Below, piece by piece: positions 1-5,159 of a stretch of 5,159 nt of DNA. Source of the stretch: an uncultured Roseburia sp. (lineage in GTDB: Bacteria; Bacillota; Clostridia; Lachnospirales; Lachnospiraceae); the NCBI GenBank assembly GCA_947384095.1, contig CANDFU010000164.1:1-5159 (forward strand), given 5' to 3'. The translations under genes were made by a program, and so were the position numbers. The first letter of the stretch is position 1. Each line of letters opens with the position of its first letter. Under the pieces are notes generated by a model. That model saw nothing but the letters and a program-made list of their open reading frames with translations, was not told where the DNA came from and searched no databases.

Positions 1-2
1 TT

Positions 3-140
3 TTCACGTGCGGCGTCAATCAGACTCGTATGTCCTTCATGGAGATAACCCATGGTCGGAACAAATCCAATCGTTTTTCCCTCTCTTTTCCACGCCGCCG
101 TCCGTTTTCTCACTTCTGCTATTGTTGATACAATTTCCAT
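3..140 (-). CDS. panC: Pantothenate synthetase (pantoate--beta-alanine ligase), N-terminal fragment cut by window edge
   Basis: This is the first 46 codons of a gene that runs off the low-coordinate edge. The ATG at 140-138 opens [20 protein letters not shown], and residues 24-42 contain the PanC hallmark TMGYLHEGH with M30, H34 and H37. In characterised PanC enzymes this HxGH segment and its preceding Met bind ATP and pantoate. The enzyme is a cytosolic ligase that makes pantoyl-adenylate from pantoate and ATP and then couples it to beta-alanine, giving pantothenate. A purine-rich ribosome binding site (GGAGAGAGGG, 151-160) lies 10 nt upstream of the ATG. The gene follows panB by 54 bp on the same strand with no terminator between them, so it is very probably co-transcribed. 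The rest of the catalytic domain (KMSKS-like region, beta-alanine site) is outside the window. The identity is secure from motif and context. Confidence 0.95.
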   Translation of the reverse strand, partial: MEIVSTIAEVRKRTAAWKREGKTIGFVPTMGYLHEGHTSLIDAARE

Positions 141-194
141 ATCTTTAAAGCCCTCTCTCCGCTATAACTTATACTTCTATTGGCATCGTTTGTT

Positions 195-1022
195 TTAATA
201 GAGTTTTTCAATCACAGAATCATCAATTTTAAAACAATGTTCTTCCGCAGGAAATGTCCCCTTTTTTGTCTCTCTGATATATGCTTTTATACCCTCGCGC
301 ATCACTGCCCCCGCATCTGCAAATACTTTTACAAATTTAGGTTTAAATCCGCCGTACATTGCGAGAAGATCCTGGTAAACAAGAACCTGTGCGTCACAAT
401 CCGGCCCGGCCCCGATCCCGATTGTCGGAATAGAAAGTTCTTGCGTAATGATTTTCGCAAGCTTTGCAGGAACGCATTCCATCACAATCATGCAGGCACC
501 TGCTGCTTCAAGTGCTTTTGCGTCCTCCAGCAATTTTTTTGCCGCCGCCTCGTCCTTTCCCTGTACCTTAAAACCGCCAAATGCATTGACCGACTGTGGT
601 GTCAGACCAATGTGCGCCACAACCGGAATGGAAGCTTTCGTAATCGCTTCGATATGCGGAACAAATTCTGCCCCGCCTTCCAGTTTTACTGCATTGGCAC
701 GCCCCTCCTTCATCAGGCGGCCGGCATTTACAACCGCATCATAGACAGACGTCTGATAAGACATAAACGGCATATCAGTCACCAGAAATGCCTCTTTCGT
801 TCCCCGCGCAACCGCAGCGGAATGATGTATCATGTCTTCCATTGTGACAGACAATGTATCCTCATAACCAAGCATCGTCATTCCCAGAGAATCCCCTACG
901 AGAATCATATTGACTCCGGCTTCGTCCATAATCTTCGCAGTCGTATAATCATAGGCAGTTACCATAACCGTCTTTTCATGCTCCAGCTTACTCTTTTGCA
1001 ACGTTACTATTGTATTCTTCAT
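195..1022 (-). CDS. panB: 3-methyl-2-oxobutanoate hydroxymethyltransferase (ketopantoate hydroxymethyltransferase)
   Basis: This complete gene encodes 275 aa, a normal PanB length. The enzyme transfers a one-carbon unit from 5,10-methylene-tetrahydrofolate to 2-oxoisovalerate, giving ketopantoate, the first committed step of pantothenate synthesis; it acts in the cytosol as a TIM-barrel homo-oligomer. Family motifs appear in order: VTAYDYTTA (21-29), LVGDSLGM (41-48), TDMPFMSY (82-89), VKLEGG (112-117), VAHIGLTPQ (135-143), ECVP (182-185), [15 protein letters not shown] (201-215) and KFVKVF (229-234). D44, D83, K113, E115 and E182 correspond to the Mg-binding, substrate-binding and catalytic residues of the E. 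coli enzyme. The ATG at 1022 is chosen because PanB proteins begin this close to the barrel and AGGAG (1026-1030) lies 3 nt upstream. An ATG at 1118 would add 32 unrelated residues and overlap the preceding gene. It lies between the DUF2520 gene (61-bp gap, containing a hairpin) and panC. Confidence 0.97.
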   Translation of the reverse strand: MKNTIVTLQKSKLEHEKTVMVTAYDYTTAKIMDEAGVNMILVGDSLGMTMLGYEDTLSVTMEDMIHHSAAVARGTKEAFLVTDMPFMSYQTSVYDAVVNAGRLMKEGRANAVKLEGGAEFVPHIEAITKASIPVVAHIGLTPQSVNAFGGFKVQGKDEAAAKKLLEDAKALEAAGACMIVMECVPAKLAKIITQELSIPTIGIGAGPDCDAQVLVYQDLLAMYGGFKPKFVKVFADAGAVMREGIKAYIRETKKGTFPAEEHCFKIDDSVIEKLY

Positions 1023-1025
1023 GAT

Positions 1026-1030
1026 CTCCT
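1026..1030 (-). promoter_or_regulatory. Ribosome binding site of panB (AGGAG)
   Basis: The minus strand reads AGGAG, then ATC, then the ATG. The spacing is short, but the site is strong and fixes the panB start at 1022 over the in-frame ATG at 1118. It lies 6 nt downstream of the 3' arm of the intergenic hairpin, so it stays unpaired when the hairpin folds. Confidence 0.75.
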
Positions 1031-1036
1031 CTTTCC

Positions 1037-1072
1037 CTGTCTGCCAGTATCCTACGGCGTACCGGCAGACAG
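1037..1072 (-). promoter_or_regulatory. Intergenic RNA hairpin between the DUF2520 gene and panB
   Basis: On the transcript the arm CTGTCTGCCGGTA (1072-1060) pairs with TACTGGCAGACAG (1049-1037). This gives 13 bp with a single G-U wobble and a 10-nt loop, CGCCGTAGGA. The one non-Watson-Crick pair is G-U on the coding strand and would be an A-C mismatch on the other strand, which favours a structure formed in the operon mRNA. No U-tract follows (the next bases are GGAAAGAGGAG), so it is not an ordinary intrinsic terminator. It fills most of the 61-bp gap and ends 6 nt before the panB ribosome binding site. A role in mRNA processing, stability or translation is inference only. Confidence 0.6.
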
Positions 1073-1083
1073 ATTTTATTTCG

Positions 1084-1923
1084 TTACCTGCCGCCGCACA
1101 GATTTTCCATCGCCGCATAATCCCGGCCCGGATGTTTTATCCTGGCCAGGGAAATGAGATATCCTGCATTTTTCCGATAAACTTCGCGCATGTCCGGATC
1201 AAGGGCTTTTAGATGCTTTTGAATCGTATCCAGATCATTCCGTTCCAGAGGCCCTGTCAGAGAGGCGGCGCATCCCTGGTCCAGTATATGGTCCAGATTG
1301 CCCTTCGCAAGCGCGTACAATTCTCTTCTCGCCTCTGCCTCTGTAAATCCGCATTCCACCAAAAGCTGCTGTGCCATAAATATCAGTGTCGTCATATAAT
1401 TTGACGATAAGGCGGCAGCCGCGTGATATTTTACTTTGTTTTCTGCTGTGAGTATCCTTGTCCGGTTTCCAATCTCACAGAACGCTTTTTCAATAAGGTG
1501 AATATAAGTATCATCTCCCTCGATCACAAACAAAACATCCGAAAGCTCCCTCCAGGAGTTTTCCCTGCTGCTGATCGCAAAAAGTGGATGAATGGAATAG
1601 GCATAACAATTACTGCCTATGTCAGAAAAGATGTGTGAACTATGAAGACCGCTGCAGTGACTTACGATCTTGCCGGAGAGATAGGGAGAGGCCTGCCTGC
1701 CGACTTCCTCTATCACACTGTCCGGCACCGTAAAGAAAAGCATATCGCAACTGCTTATAATTTCCTGCAGACTTTCATAAAATGTAGTCTGTGTAAACCC
1801 TGCCGCCCATTGGGCGGACTTAAGACTCCTGCTGTAATAACCTCCTATATGCCAGCCTTTTTCTTTTAAATATTTTCCAAGTGACACGCCGGTCCTTCCG
1901 GCGCCAATAAAACCGATCTGCAT
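1084..1923 (-). CDS. Rossmann-like / DUF2520 oxidoreductase, candidate PanG-type ketopantoate reductase
   Basis: From the ATG at 1923 the protein is 279 aa. Residues 1-12 hold an NAD(P)-binding beta-alpha-beta with G7-x-G9-x-x-G12 ([10 protein letters not shown]), and VPD (66-68) ends a later Rossmann strand. The middle has SHCSG (88-92) and SIHPL (110-114). The helical C-terminal half has [12 protein letters not shown] (165-176) and [10 protein letters not shown] (221-230), the segments I associate with Rossmann-like plus DUF2520 proteins. It is not a classical PanE/ApbA reductase. Its place ahead of panB and panC suggests it reduces ketopantoate to pantoate with NAD(P)H, as reported for PanG; this is inference, so no symbol is assigned. 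The start is uncertain. The frame stays open upstream to a GTG at 2064 (326 aa). An AGGAGG at 1947-1952 lies 23 nt before the ATG and 14 nt before a TTG at 1932. The ATG is chosen because the Rossmann strand begins there. Confidence 0.85.
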   Translation of the reverse strand: MQIGFIGAGRTGVSLGKYLKEKGWHIGGYYSRSLKSAQWAAGFTQTTFYESLQEIISSCDMLFFTVPDSVIEEVGRQASPYLSGKIVSHCSGLHSSHIFSDIGSNCYAYSIHPLFAISSRENSWRELSDVLFVIEGDDTYIHLIEKAFCEIGNRTRILTAENKVKYHAAAALSSNYMTTLIFMAQQLLVECGFTEAEARRELYALAKGNLDHILDQGCAASLTGPLERNDLDTIQKHLKALDPDMREVYRKNAGYLISLARIKHPGRDYAAMENLCGGR

Positions 1924-1944
1924 ACCATTCAATGTAAAATACAA

Positions 1945-1963
1945 CGCCTCCTCTCCGGAAGCA
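1945..1963 (-). promoter_or_regulatory. Small hairpin covering the AGGAGG ribosome binding site upstream of the DUF2520 gene
   Basis: On the transcript TGCTTCC (1963-1957) can pair with GGAGGCG (1951-1945) around the loop GGAGA. This is 7 bp including two G-U pairs. The 3' arm contains most of the AGGAGG at 1952-1947, so folding would hide the ribosome binding site. The following bases TTGTATTTT are U-rich, so a weak terminator is another reading. Its position at the end of a structured leader makes it a candidate expression platform, but the stem is modest and could be fortuitous. Confidence 0.4.
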
Positions 1964-2079
1964 GTATGCGACTGTCTCATTCCTGCGCATCTTATTCTGT
2001 CATGCACATCCGATATAAGCAGCCTTCGTATAGTTTTATCTATCTTTTCTCTACCGGGCGCCACAGGCCATCTATATTC

Positions 2080-2110
2080 CGGTATGATTTCCTGAAAAGA
2101 ATATCATCCG
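2080..2110 (-). promoter_or_regulatory. Hairpin with two bulged adenosines, candidate pan RNA motif
   Basis: Reading the transcript from 2110 to 2080, the structure is CGG-ATGAT-(A)-TTC, the loop TTTTCAG, then GAA-ATCAT-(A)-CCG. That is 11 Watson-Crick pairs with no mismatch, interrupted by one unpaired A on each side (positions 2102 and 2083). From memory, the pan motif is a Firmicute/Chloroflexi/deltaproteobacterial candidate riboregulator upstream of panB, panC and panD, defined as a stem with two conserved bulged adenosines. The location fits: about 20 nt downstream of the predicted transcription start of an operon containing panB and panC. The assignment rests on architecture and context, not on a covariance-model match, and I do not recall the exact consensus sequence. 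If correct, it would tune the operon to pantothenate or a related metabolite. Confidence 0.6.
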
Positions 2111-2136
2111 TTTCCCAACGACGTTCCGATAAGTTT

Positions 2137-2165
2137 AATATAGCATTTGTCACATGAATTGTAAA
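2137..2165 (-). promoter_or_regulatory. Predicted sigma-A promoter of the pantothenate operon
   Basis: The minus strand has TTTACA (2165-2160) as a -35 box, a 17-nt spacer, and TATATT (2142-2137) as a -10 box. Each hexamer differs from consensus by one base and the spacing is ideal. Transcription would start near 2130. The promoter lies just after the lgt stop and ahead of the structured leader, so it would drive the DUF2520 gene, panB and panC independently of the upstream operon. Confidence 0.7.
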
Positions 2166-2182
2166 TTGTTTGTTTTTATTTT

Positions 2183-2929
2183 TTACTTCCTCGCCACAGT
2201 CACGATTCTGGGCATAAGCAGCCCCAATACCACAATTCCGATCGAAATAATCTGTGAAGTAGAGAGCACGCCGATACTGCCCCGATAATCATTGCGCAGA
2301 AATTCAATCGCAAACCGGCCTGCGCCGTAGAGAAGAAGATACAGGGAAGCCACCCTTCCTTCTTCCGGCTCTCTTTTTGCATACAAAAGCAACAGACCAC
2401 AGATCAGAAAATCACCTGCTGAAGAGATAATCTGGGTCGGAATGAGTTTTACCCCGCCGGGCGCATACGCAGAATTGCGGAATATAATTCCATACCATGC
2501 GTCCGTCTCTCTCCCGTAGCAGCATCCTGCAAAAAAACACCCAATCCTGCCAATTCCCTGTGCCAGGGCAACGGCAGGCATCACAAGGTCAAAGTAAGAC
2601 AAAAAAGAAACTTTCCTGAAACGGCAGTATACATAACTGCACACTACACCGCCGATAATCCCCCCATACACCACATACCCTGTTCTGAAATTCCACAGGA
2701 TCGACGGGTTATTCAGAATTTTCGGCAATTCCACAATATAGTAAAGTATACGCGAACCCGACATTCCCCCGATCATGGCGCATAAAAATATACCGTAAAT
2801 AATATCCTCATCAAAGTTTCTTCTTTTTCCCCGCGCTAATGTCATCACAAGAGCCATAAAAAAACCGGCCGCCATCATAACTCCATACATATAAATTGTA
2901 ACCGGCCCGATTGAAATACTGTTAAACAT
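2183..2929 (-). CDS. lgt: Prolipoprotein diacylglyceryl transferase family protein, cysteine-rich variant
   Basis: This is a polytopic membrane protein of 248 aa. Lgt enzymes move diacylglyceryl from phosphatidylglycerol to the lipobox cysteine of prolipoproteins at the cytoplasmic membrane. Family signatures are the N-terminal SIGPVTIYMYGVMMAAG (4-20), GGMSGSRILYY (54-64), GYVVYGG (84-90), GRIGCFFAGCCYG (127-139), IPTQ (163-166) and YGAGRFAIEFLR (201-212). R128, R205 and E209 match E. coli R143, R239 and E243. However, the E. coli N146 and E151 positions are C131 and C136, and H103 is Y88. The protein is also shorter than the E. coli enzyme (about 290 aa). The ATG at 2929 is chosen because Lgt proteins begin at this point and AAGGCGG lies 6 nt upstream; a TTG at 2959 overlapping the previous stop would add ten polar residues. 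The family is secure, but canonical activity is less certain because of the substitutions. Confidence 0.9.
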   Translation of the reverse strand: MFNSISIGPVTIYMYGVMMAAGFFMALVMTLARGKRRNFDEDIIYGIFLCAMIGGMSGSRILYYIVELPKILNNPSILWNFRTGYVVYGGIIGGVVCSYVYCRFRKVSFLSYFDLVMPAVALAQGIGRIGCFFAGCCYGRETDAWYGIIFRNSAYAPGGVKLIPTQIISSAGDFLICGLLLLYAKREPEEGRVASLYLLLYGAGRFAIEFLRNDYRGSIGVLSTSQIISIGIVVLGLLMPRIVTVARK

Positions 2930-2955
2930 ATCTTCCCGCCTTTCTCTGCCGCTCT

Positions 2956-3717
2956 TCAATACCCGTATATCTCATAAATTTCATCCGTGTAAACGCCTTT
3001 TTCTTTATACACAATCAGTGGACGCTCCACCGTAAGCCTCGGTTTTCCGCCCAGCAAACCTTCAATCAGAACCATGTTCGGCTCTCTGTCCGCATAAGGG
3101 TAGACAAGCTTCATCCGTTTTGGTTCAATTTTACAGGCTGTCATTTTGACAAAAATCTCAGATAAACGAAACGGGCGATGTACCATAAAAAAGTGTCCTC
3201 CCGGCCTTAAAAGCTTTGCGCTTTCTCTGAGCACATCATCCAGGGTACATAAAACTTCATGTCTTGCAATCCGCCTGGCGGCACATTCTGATTTCAATCC
3301 GTGTGTATCAATCATATAAGGAGGATTCGTGGTTATAATATCAAAAGAAGATGCTCCAAAAATATCTGAAGCATCCCTGATATCTCCGGTCACTATTTTT
3401 ATTTTTTCCTCCAGATGATTGCAGGCAACGCTCCGTCTTGCCATATCCGCACTCTCTTGCTGAATTTCCAGCGCCGTAAAATCCTGTGCGTCTGTCTTTG
3501 CTTCCATCAGAATCGGTATAATGCCTGTCCCTGTTCCAAGATCCAGGACCTTCTGCCCTTTTTTCGCCTGTGCAAATCCCGACAAAAGGACAGCATCCAT
3601 TCCGAAACAAAATCTTTTCGGATCCTGAATAATAAAATAACCGTTGCGGTGCAATTCATCCAGACGTTCGCCTTCGCGCAGAAAATCATCCCGAATCGGA
3701 CATTCACTTTGAATCAT
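2956..3717 (-). CDS. TrmN6/YabB-type RNA (adenine-N6)-methyltransferase
   Basis: This is a class I SAM-dependent methyltransferase of 253 aa from the ATG at 3717. Visible motifs are VLDLGTGTG (57-65, SAM-binding loop), ALEIQ (82-86, acidic end of strand 2), GDIRD (111-115) and TNPPY (130-134), the catalytic motif of amino-N6-adenine methyltransferases. LRPGG (170-174) is a further typical segment. The N-terminal run F-G-M-D-A-V-L-L (38-45) is typical of the YabB/TrmN6 family. E. coli TrmN6 methylates A37 of tRNA1(Val); the target in Firmicutes is not established from sequence, so no symbol is given. It overlaps the end of ricT by 14 bp. A TTG at 3720 would add one residue and sits 11 nt from the GGAGG at 3732-3736, against 14 nt for the ATG, so the start is uncertain by one codon. 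The B. subtilis order is holB-yaaT-yabA-yabB; a yabA gene is absent here. Confidence 0.92.
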   Translation of the reverse strand: MIQSECPIRDDFLREGERLDELHRNGYFIIQDPKRFCFGMDAVLLSGFAQAKKGQKVLDLGTGTGIIPILMEAKTDAQDFTALEIQQESADMARRSVACNHLEEKIKIVTGDIRDASDIFGASSFDIITTNPPYMIDTHGLKSECAARRIARHEVLCTLDDVLRESAKLLRPGGHFFMVHRPFRLSEIFVKMTACKIEPKRMKLVYPYADREPNMVLIEGLLGGKPRLTVERPLIVYKEKGVYTDEIYEIYGY

Positions 3718-4636
3718 CAATCTTTGATTTTCCTCCCTTATCTTCCAGGGCTGCCAGCGCTTTCAGCTCTTCTGCGGACAATTTTTCGCCGCCCTGAGAA
3801 AACTTTTTATTTTCCTTTCTGCGCCTTGGCTTAAATCTGAGCTGCTCTACTTTATAATCCCTGATTTCTTTTTCGTCATTGACTTCGACCAGAACTTTCA
3901 CCGTCTGACGAAGTACGTTCACCGAAGAAACTTCTCCCCTCAGACCGTCATCCGTTGTGACATAATCTCCAGATCCCGGAAGACGGCTGTTCAAATATTC
4001 ATAGGTATCCTCTTCATTTTTCAGACAACACATCAGACGCCCGCACACACCGGAAATCTTGGTCGGATTCAACGAAAGATTCTGTTCTTTTGCCATCTTA
4101 ATGGAAACCGGGGCAAATTCGGTCAGATACGTATTACAGCAGAGCAATCGTCCGCAGATACCGATACCTCCTCTTATTTTTGTCTCATCCCGCACTCCGA
4201 TCTGTCTTAACTCAATCCTTGTCCTGAATACTGCCGCCAGATCTTTTACCAGCTCGCGAAAGTCAATCCTGCCGTCAGCCGTAAAATAAAAGAGCAGTTT
4301 GTTGTTGTCAAACGTATATTCCGCATCTACAAGCTTCATTTCCAGTTTGTGCTTCGCAATTTTTTCGAGACAAATCCCAAATGCATCCTTTGCCTTCTCA
4401 CGGTTGCGCTCCACAATTTTTTCATCCGCCTCCGTGGCAATCCGGATTACAGGCTTCAGAGGCTGAATCACGTTTTCCTCAAATATCTCCCTTGGTCCGC
4501 CGACCACGGATCCGAGCTCTATTCCACGCGCGGTCTCAACAATCACATGCATTCCGTCTTTTAATTCCAGATTTTCCGGCCCGAAAAAATATATTTTCCC
4601 CGCTTCACGGAAACGGACCCCAACTACCTTTACCAT
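3704..4636 (-). CDS. ricT: RicT/YaaT, PSP1-domain iron-sulfur protein of the RNase Y specificity complex
   Basis: This 310-aa cytosolic protein is close to the usual RicT/YaaT core plus a charged C-terminal tail (about 270-310, rich in Lys, Arg and Glu). The PSP1 region includes VKVVGVRFREAGKIYFF (2-18), GIELGSVVGG (38-47) and LLFYFTADGRIDFRELVKDL (114-133). Two near-identical cysteine boxes, GICGRLLCC (159-167) and GVCGRLMCC (196-204), carry C161, C166, C167, C198, C203 and C204; C89 is a further cysteine. In B. subtilis, RicT with RicA and RicF binds [4Fe-4S] clusters and directs RNase Y processing of mRNAs, affecting biofilm formation, competence and sporulation. The ATG at 4636 has AGGAG 7 nt upstream and lies 1 bp after the holB stop, so translation is probably coupled. 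The holB-ricT pairing is conserved across Firmicutes. Confidence 0.96.
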   Translation of the reverse strand: MVKVVGVRFREAGKIYFFGPENLELKDGMHVIVETARGIELGSVVGGPREIFEENVIQPLKPVIRIATEADEKIVERNREKAKDAFGICLEKIAKHKLEMKLVDAEYTFDNNKLLFYFTADGRIDFRELVKDLAAVFRTRIELRQIGVRDETKIRGGIGICGRLLCCNTYLTEFAPVSIKMAKEQNLSLNPTKISGVCGRLMCCLKNEEDTYEYLNSRLPGSGDYVTTDDGLRGEVSSVNVLRQTVKVLVEVNDEKEIRDYKVEQLRFKPRRRKENKKFSQGGEKLSAEELKALAALEDKGGKSKIDDSK

Positions 4637-4637
4637 T

Positions 4638-5159
4638 CTAGTTCTCCTTTATCGTGAGCAGCAGAAGCTCGATCACCAGATCAAAATTCACATTTGCATC
4701 CAGACGTATTTTTGCTTTCTGCAGCGCTTTGATTATTGTTTCAATTCCATTATAAGAACTCTTTTCCGCCTGCCTCTTTATGTCATAAACCTCATCTTTA
4801 AATATGAGATTGTTCACATCATTGGTCGCCTTAAACAAAAGCACATCACGATACCAGACCATCATAAGATCAAAATAGTCGTTGATTTCAAGCTTATATT
4901 CCCCTATCTGTCTGACAGCCGCCATCATCTCATAGAGATCAATTTCTTTCAGACGCTTTAAAAGCTGCAGGGCAGAAGCCTTCAGCTCGTTAAAATTTTC
5001 CGACGACGCAAGCTGAATCGCTTTTCCGACATTCCCCTGCGCAAATGCAACACAAACTTTTGCCTGGTAATCCGGTATCTGGTAATTACTCATCAGATAC
5101 TTTTCAATCTTTTCGTCCGGCACCGCCCGGACCGAAAGCGTGACGCAGCGCGAAAGAAT
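4638..5159 (-). CDS. holB: DNA polymerase III subunit delta', C-terminal part (5' end beyond window)
   Basis: The open frame continues to the window edge, giving 173 residues of the C-terminal half; an internal GTG at 5123 is not the true start. The fragment begins ILSRCVTLSVRAVPDEKIEK. The SRC motif at residues 3-5 is the clamp-loader signature whose Arg acts as a trans finger on a neighbouring DnaX ATPase, and it is followed by helical lid and collar-domain sequence. Delta' is a cytosolic subunit of the clamp loader that places the beta sliding clamp on primed DNA. A typical HolB is about 320 aa, so roughly 145 N-terminal residues lie outside. The gene ends with TAG 1 bp before the ricT ATG. 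The remaining sequence is poorly conserved in this family, so identity rests on SRC, the helical tail and the adjacent ricT. Confidence 0.92.
   Translation of the reverse strand: MLSRCVTLSVRAVPDEKIEKYLMSNYQIPDYQAKVCVAFAQGNVGKAIQLASSENFNELKASALQLLKRLKEIDLYEMMAAVRQIGEYKLEINDYFDLMMVWYRDVLLFKATNDVNNLIFKDEVYDIKRQAEKSSYNGIETIIKALQKAKIRLDANVNFDLVIELLLLTIKEN

Larger units (their letters stand above)
1924..2182 (-). other. Pantothenate operon leader / intergenic region
   Basis: This 259-bp gap separates lgt from the DUF2520 gene. In transcription order it holds a sigma-A-type promoter (2165-2137), a hairpin with two bulged adenosines (2110-2080), a possible competing stem (2083-2053), and a ribosome-binding-site hairpin (1963-1945). 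No intrinsic terminator for the upstream operon is visible: the sequence just after the lgt stop is A-rich on the coding strand with no stem. Read-through from lgt is therefore possible. If translation of the DUF2520 gene began at GTG 2064 or ATG 1980, part of this region would be coding. The wide gap contrasts with the near-zero spacing in the upstream operon and marks an operon boundary. Confidence 0.75.

Noticed and set aside
141..194. Promoter or terminator in the panB-panC gap
   Set aside because: The 54-bp gap is AT-rich and has TATA-like words but no properly spaced -35 box, and no hairpin. It is best read as an ordinary intra-operon spacer with the panC ribosome binding site.
1023..1118. 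Upstream in-frame ATG at 1118 as the panB start
   Set aside because: It would add 32 residues unlike PanB, run through the intergenic hairpin and overlap the end of the DUF2520 gene. The ATG at 1022 has an adjacent AGGAG and gives normal PanB length.
180..1157. Long plus-strand open frame (325 codons) opposite panB
   Set aside because: Its translation is rich in Cys, His, Arg and Phe with no recognisable domain, and it lies fully antisense to a clearly conserved panB. It is a shadow of the real gene.
2160..2184. T-rich run on the plus strand as a terminator after lgt
   Set aside because: On the transcribed (minus) strand this run is A-rich, and no stem precedes it. It cannot act as an intrinsic terminator for lgt. 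It overlaps the -35 box of the predicted promoter.
3415..3834. Plus-strand open frame (139 codons) across the ricT/methyltransferase junction
   Set aside because: It is antisense to two conserved genes, has low-complexity Phe/Cys/Leu-rich translation, and shows no supporting ribosome binding site or domain.
1..5159. CRISPR arrays, insertion sequences, tRNA/rRNA genes, phage or defence genes
   Set aside because: I saw no repeated spaced units, terminal inverted repeats, transposase or integrase motifs, or cloverleaf-like sequence. Every gene is a recognised chromosomal housekeeping or biosynthetic family.

Overview
The window looks like chromosomal DNA from a Gram-positive Firmicute, most likely a clostridial (Lachnospiraceae-like) bacterium. 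The evidence is the holB-ricT-trmN6 gene order typical of Firmicutes, a RicT/YaaT protein, AGGAG-type ribosome binding sites, moderate GC content and tight gene packing. I cannot name a genus. All seven genes lie on the minus strand, so the reading order runs from high to low coordinates. There are no mobile elements, CRISPR arrays, tRNA or rRNA genes, or long repeats.

Region 1 (about 5159 to 2183) is a compact housekeeping operon. It holds the 3' part of holB (DNA polymerase III delta', cut by the window edge), ricT/yaaT (PSP1-domain iron-sulfur protein of the RNase Y specificity complex), a TrmN6/YabB-type RNA adenine N6-methyltransferase, and an Lgt-family prolipoprotein diacylglyceryl transferase. 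The genes are separated by 1 bp, a 14-bp overlap and 26 bp. The Lgt is an unusual variant with cysteines at positions that are Asn and Glu in the E. coli enzyme.

Region 2 (2182 to 1924) is a 259-bp intergenic leader. It contains a good sigma-A-type promoter (TTTACA, 17 bp, TATATT). About 20 nt after the expected transcription start is a hairpin interrupted by two bulged adenosines, which matches what I remember of the 'pan' RNA motif, a candidate cis-regulator of pantothenate genes. At the downstream end, a second small hairpin covers the AGGAGG ribosome binding site of the next gene.

Region 3 (1923 to 1) is a pantothenate (vitamin B5) operon: a Rossmann/DUF2520 protein, panB, and the start of panC (cut by the window edge). 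The DUF2520 protein is a plausible ketopantoate reductase of the PanG type. It would supply the step between PanB (ketopantoate formation) and PanC (pantoate plus beta-alanine ligation). A 13-bp hairpin sits between the DUF2520 gene and panB, just upstream of the panB ribosome binding site. The most interesting content is this regulatory architecture together with the non-canonical reductase candidate.
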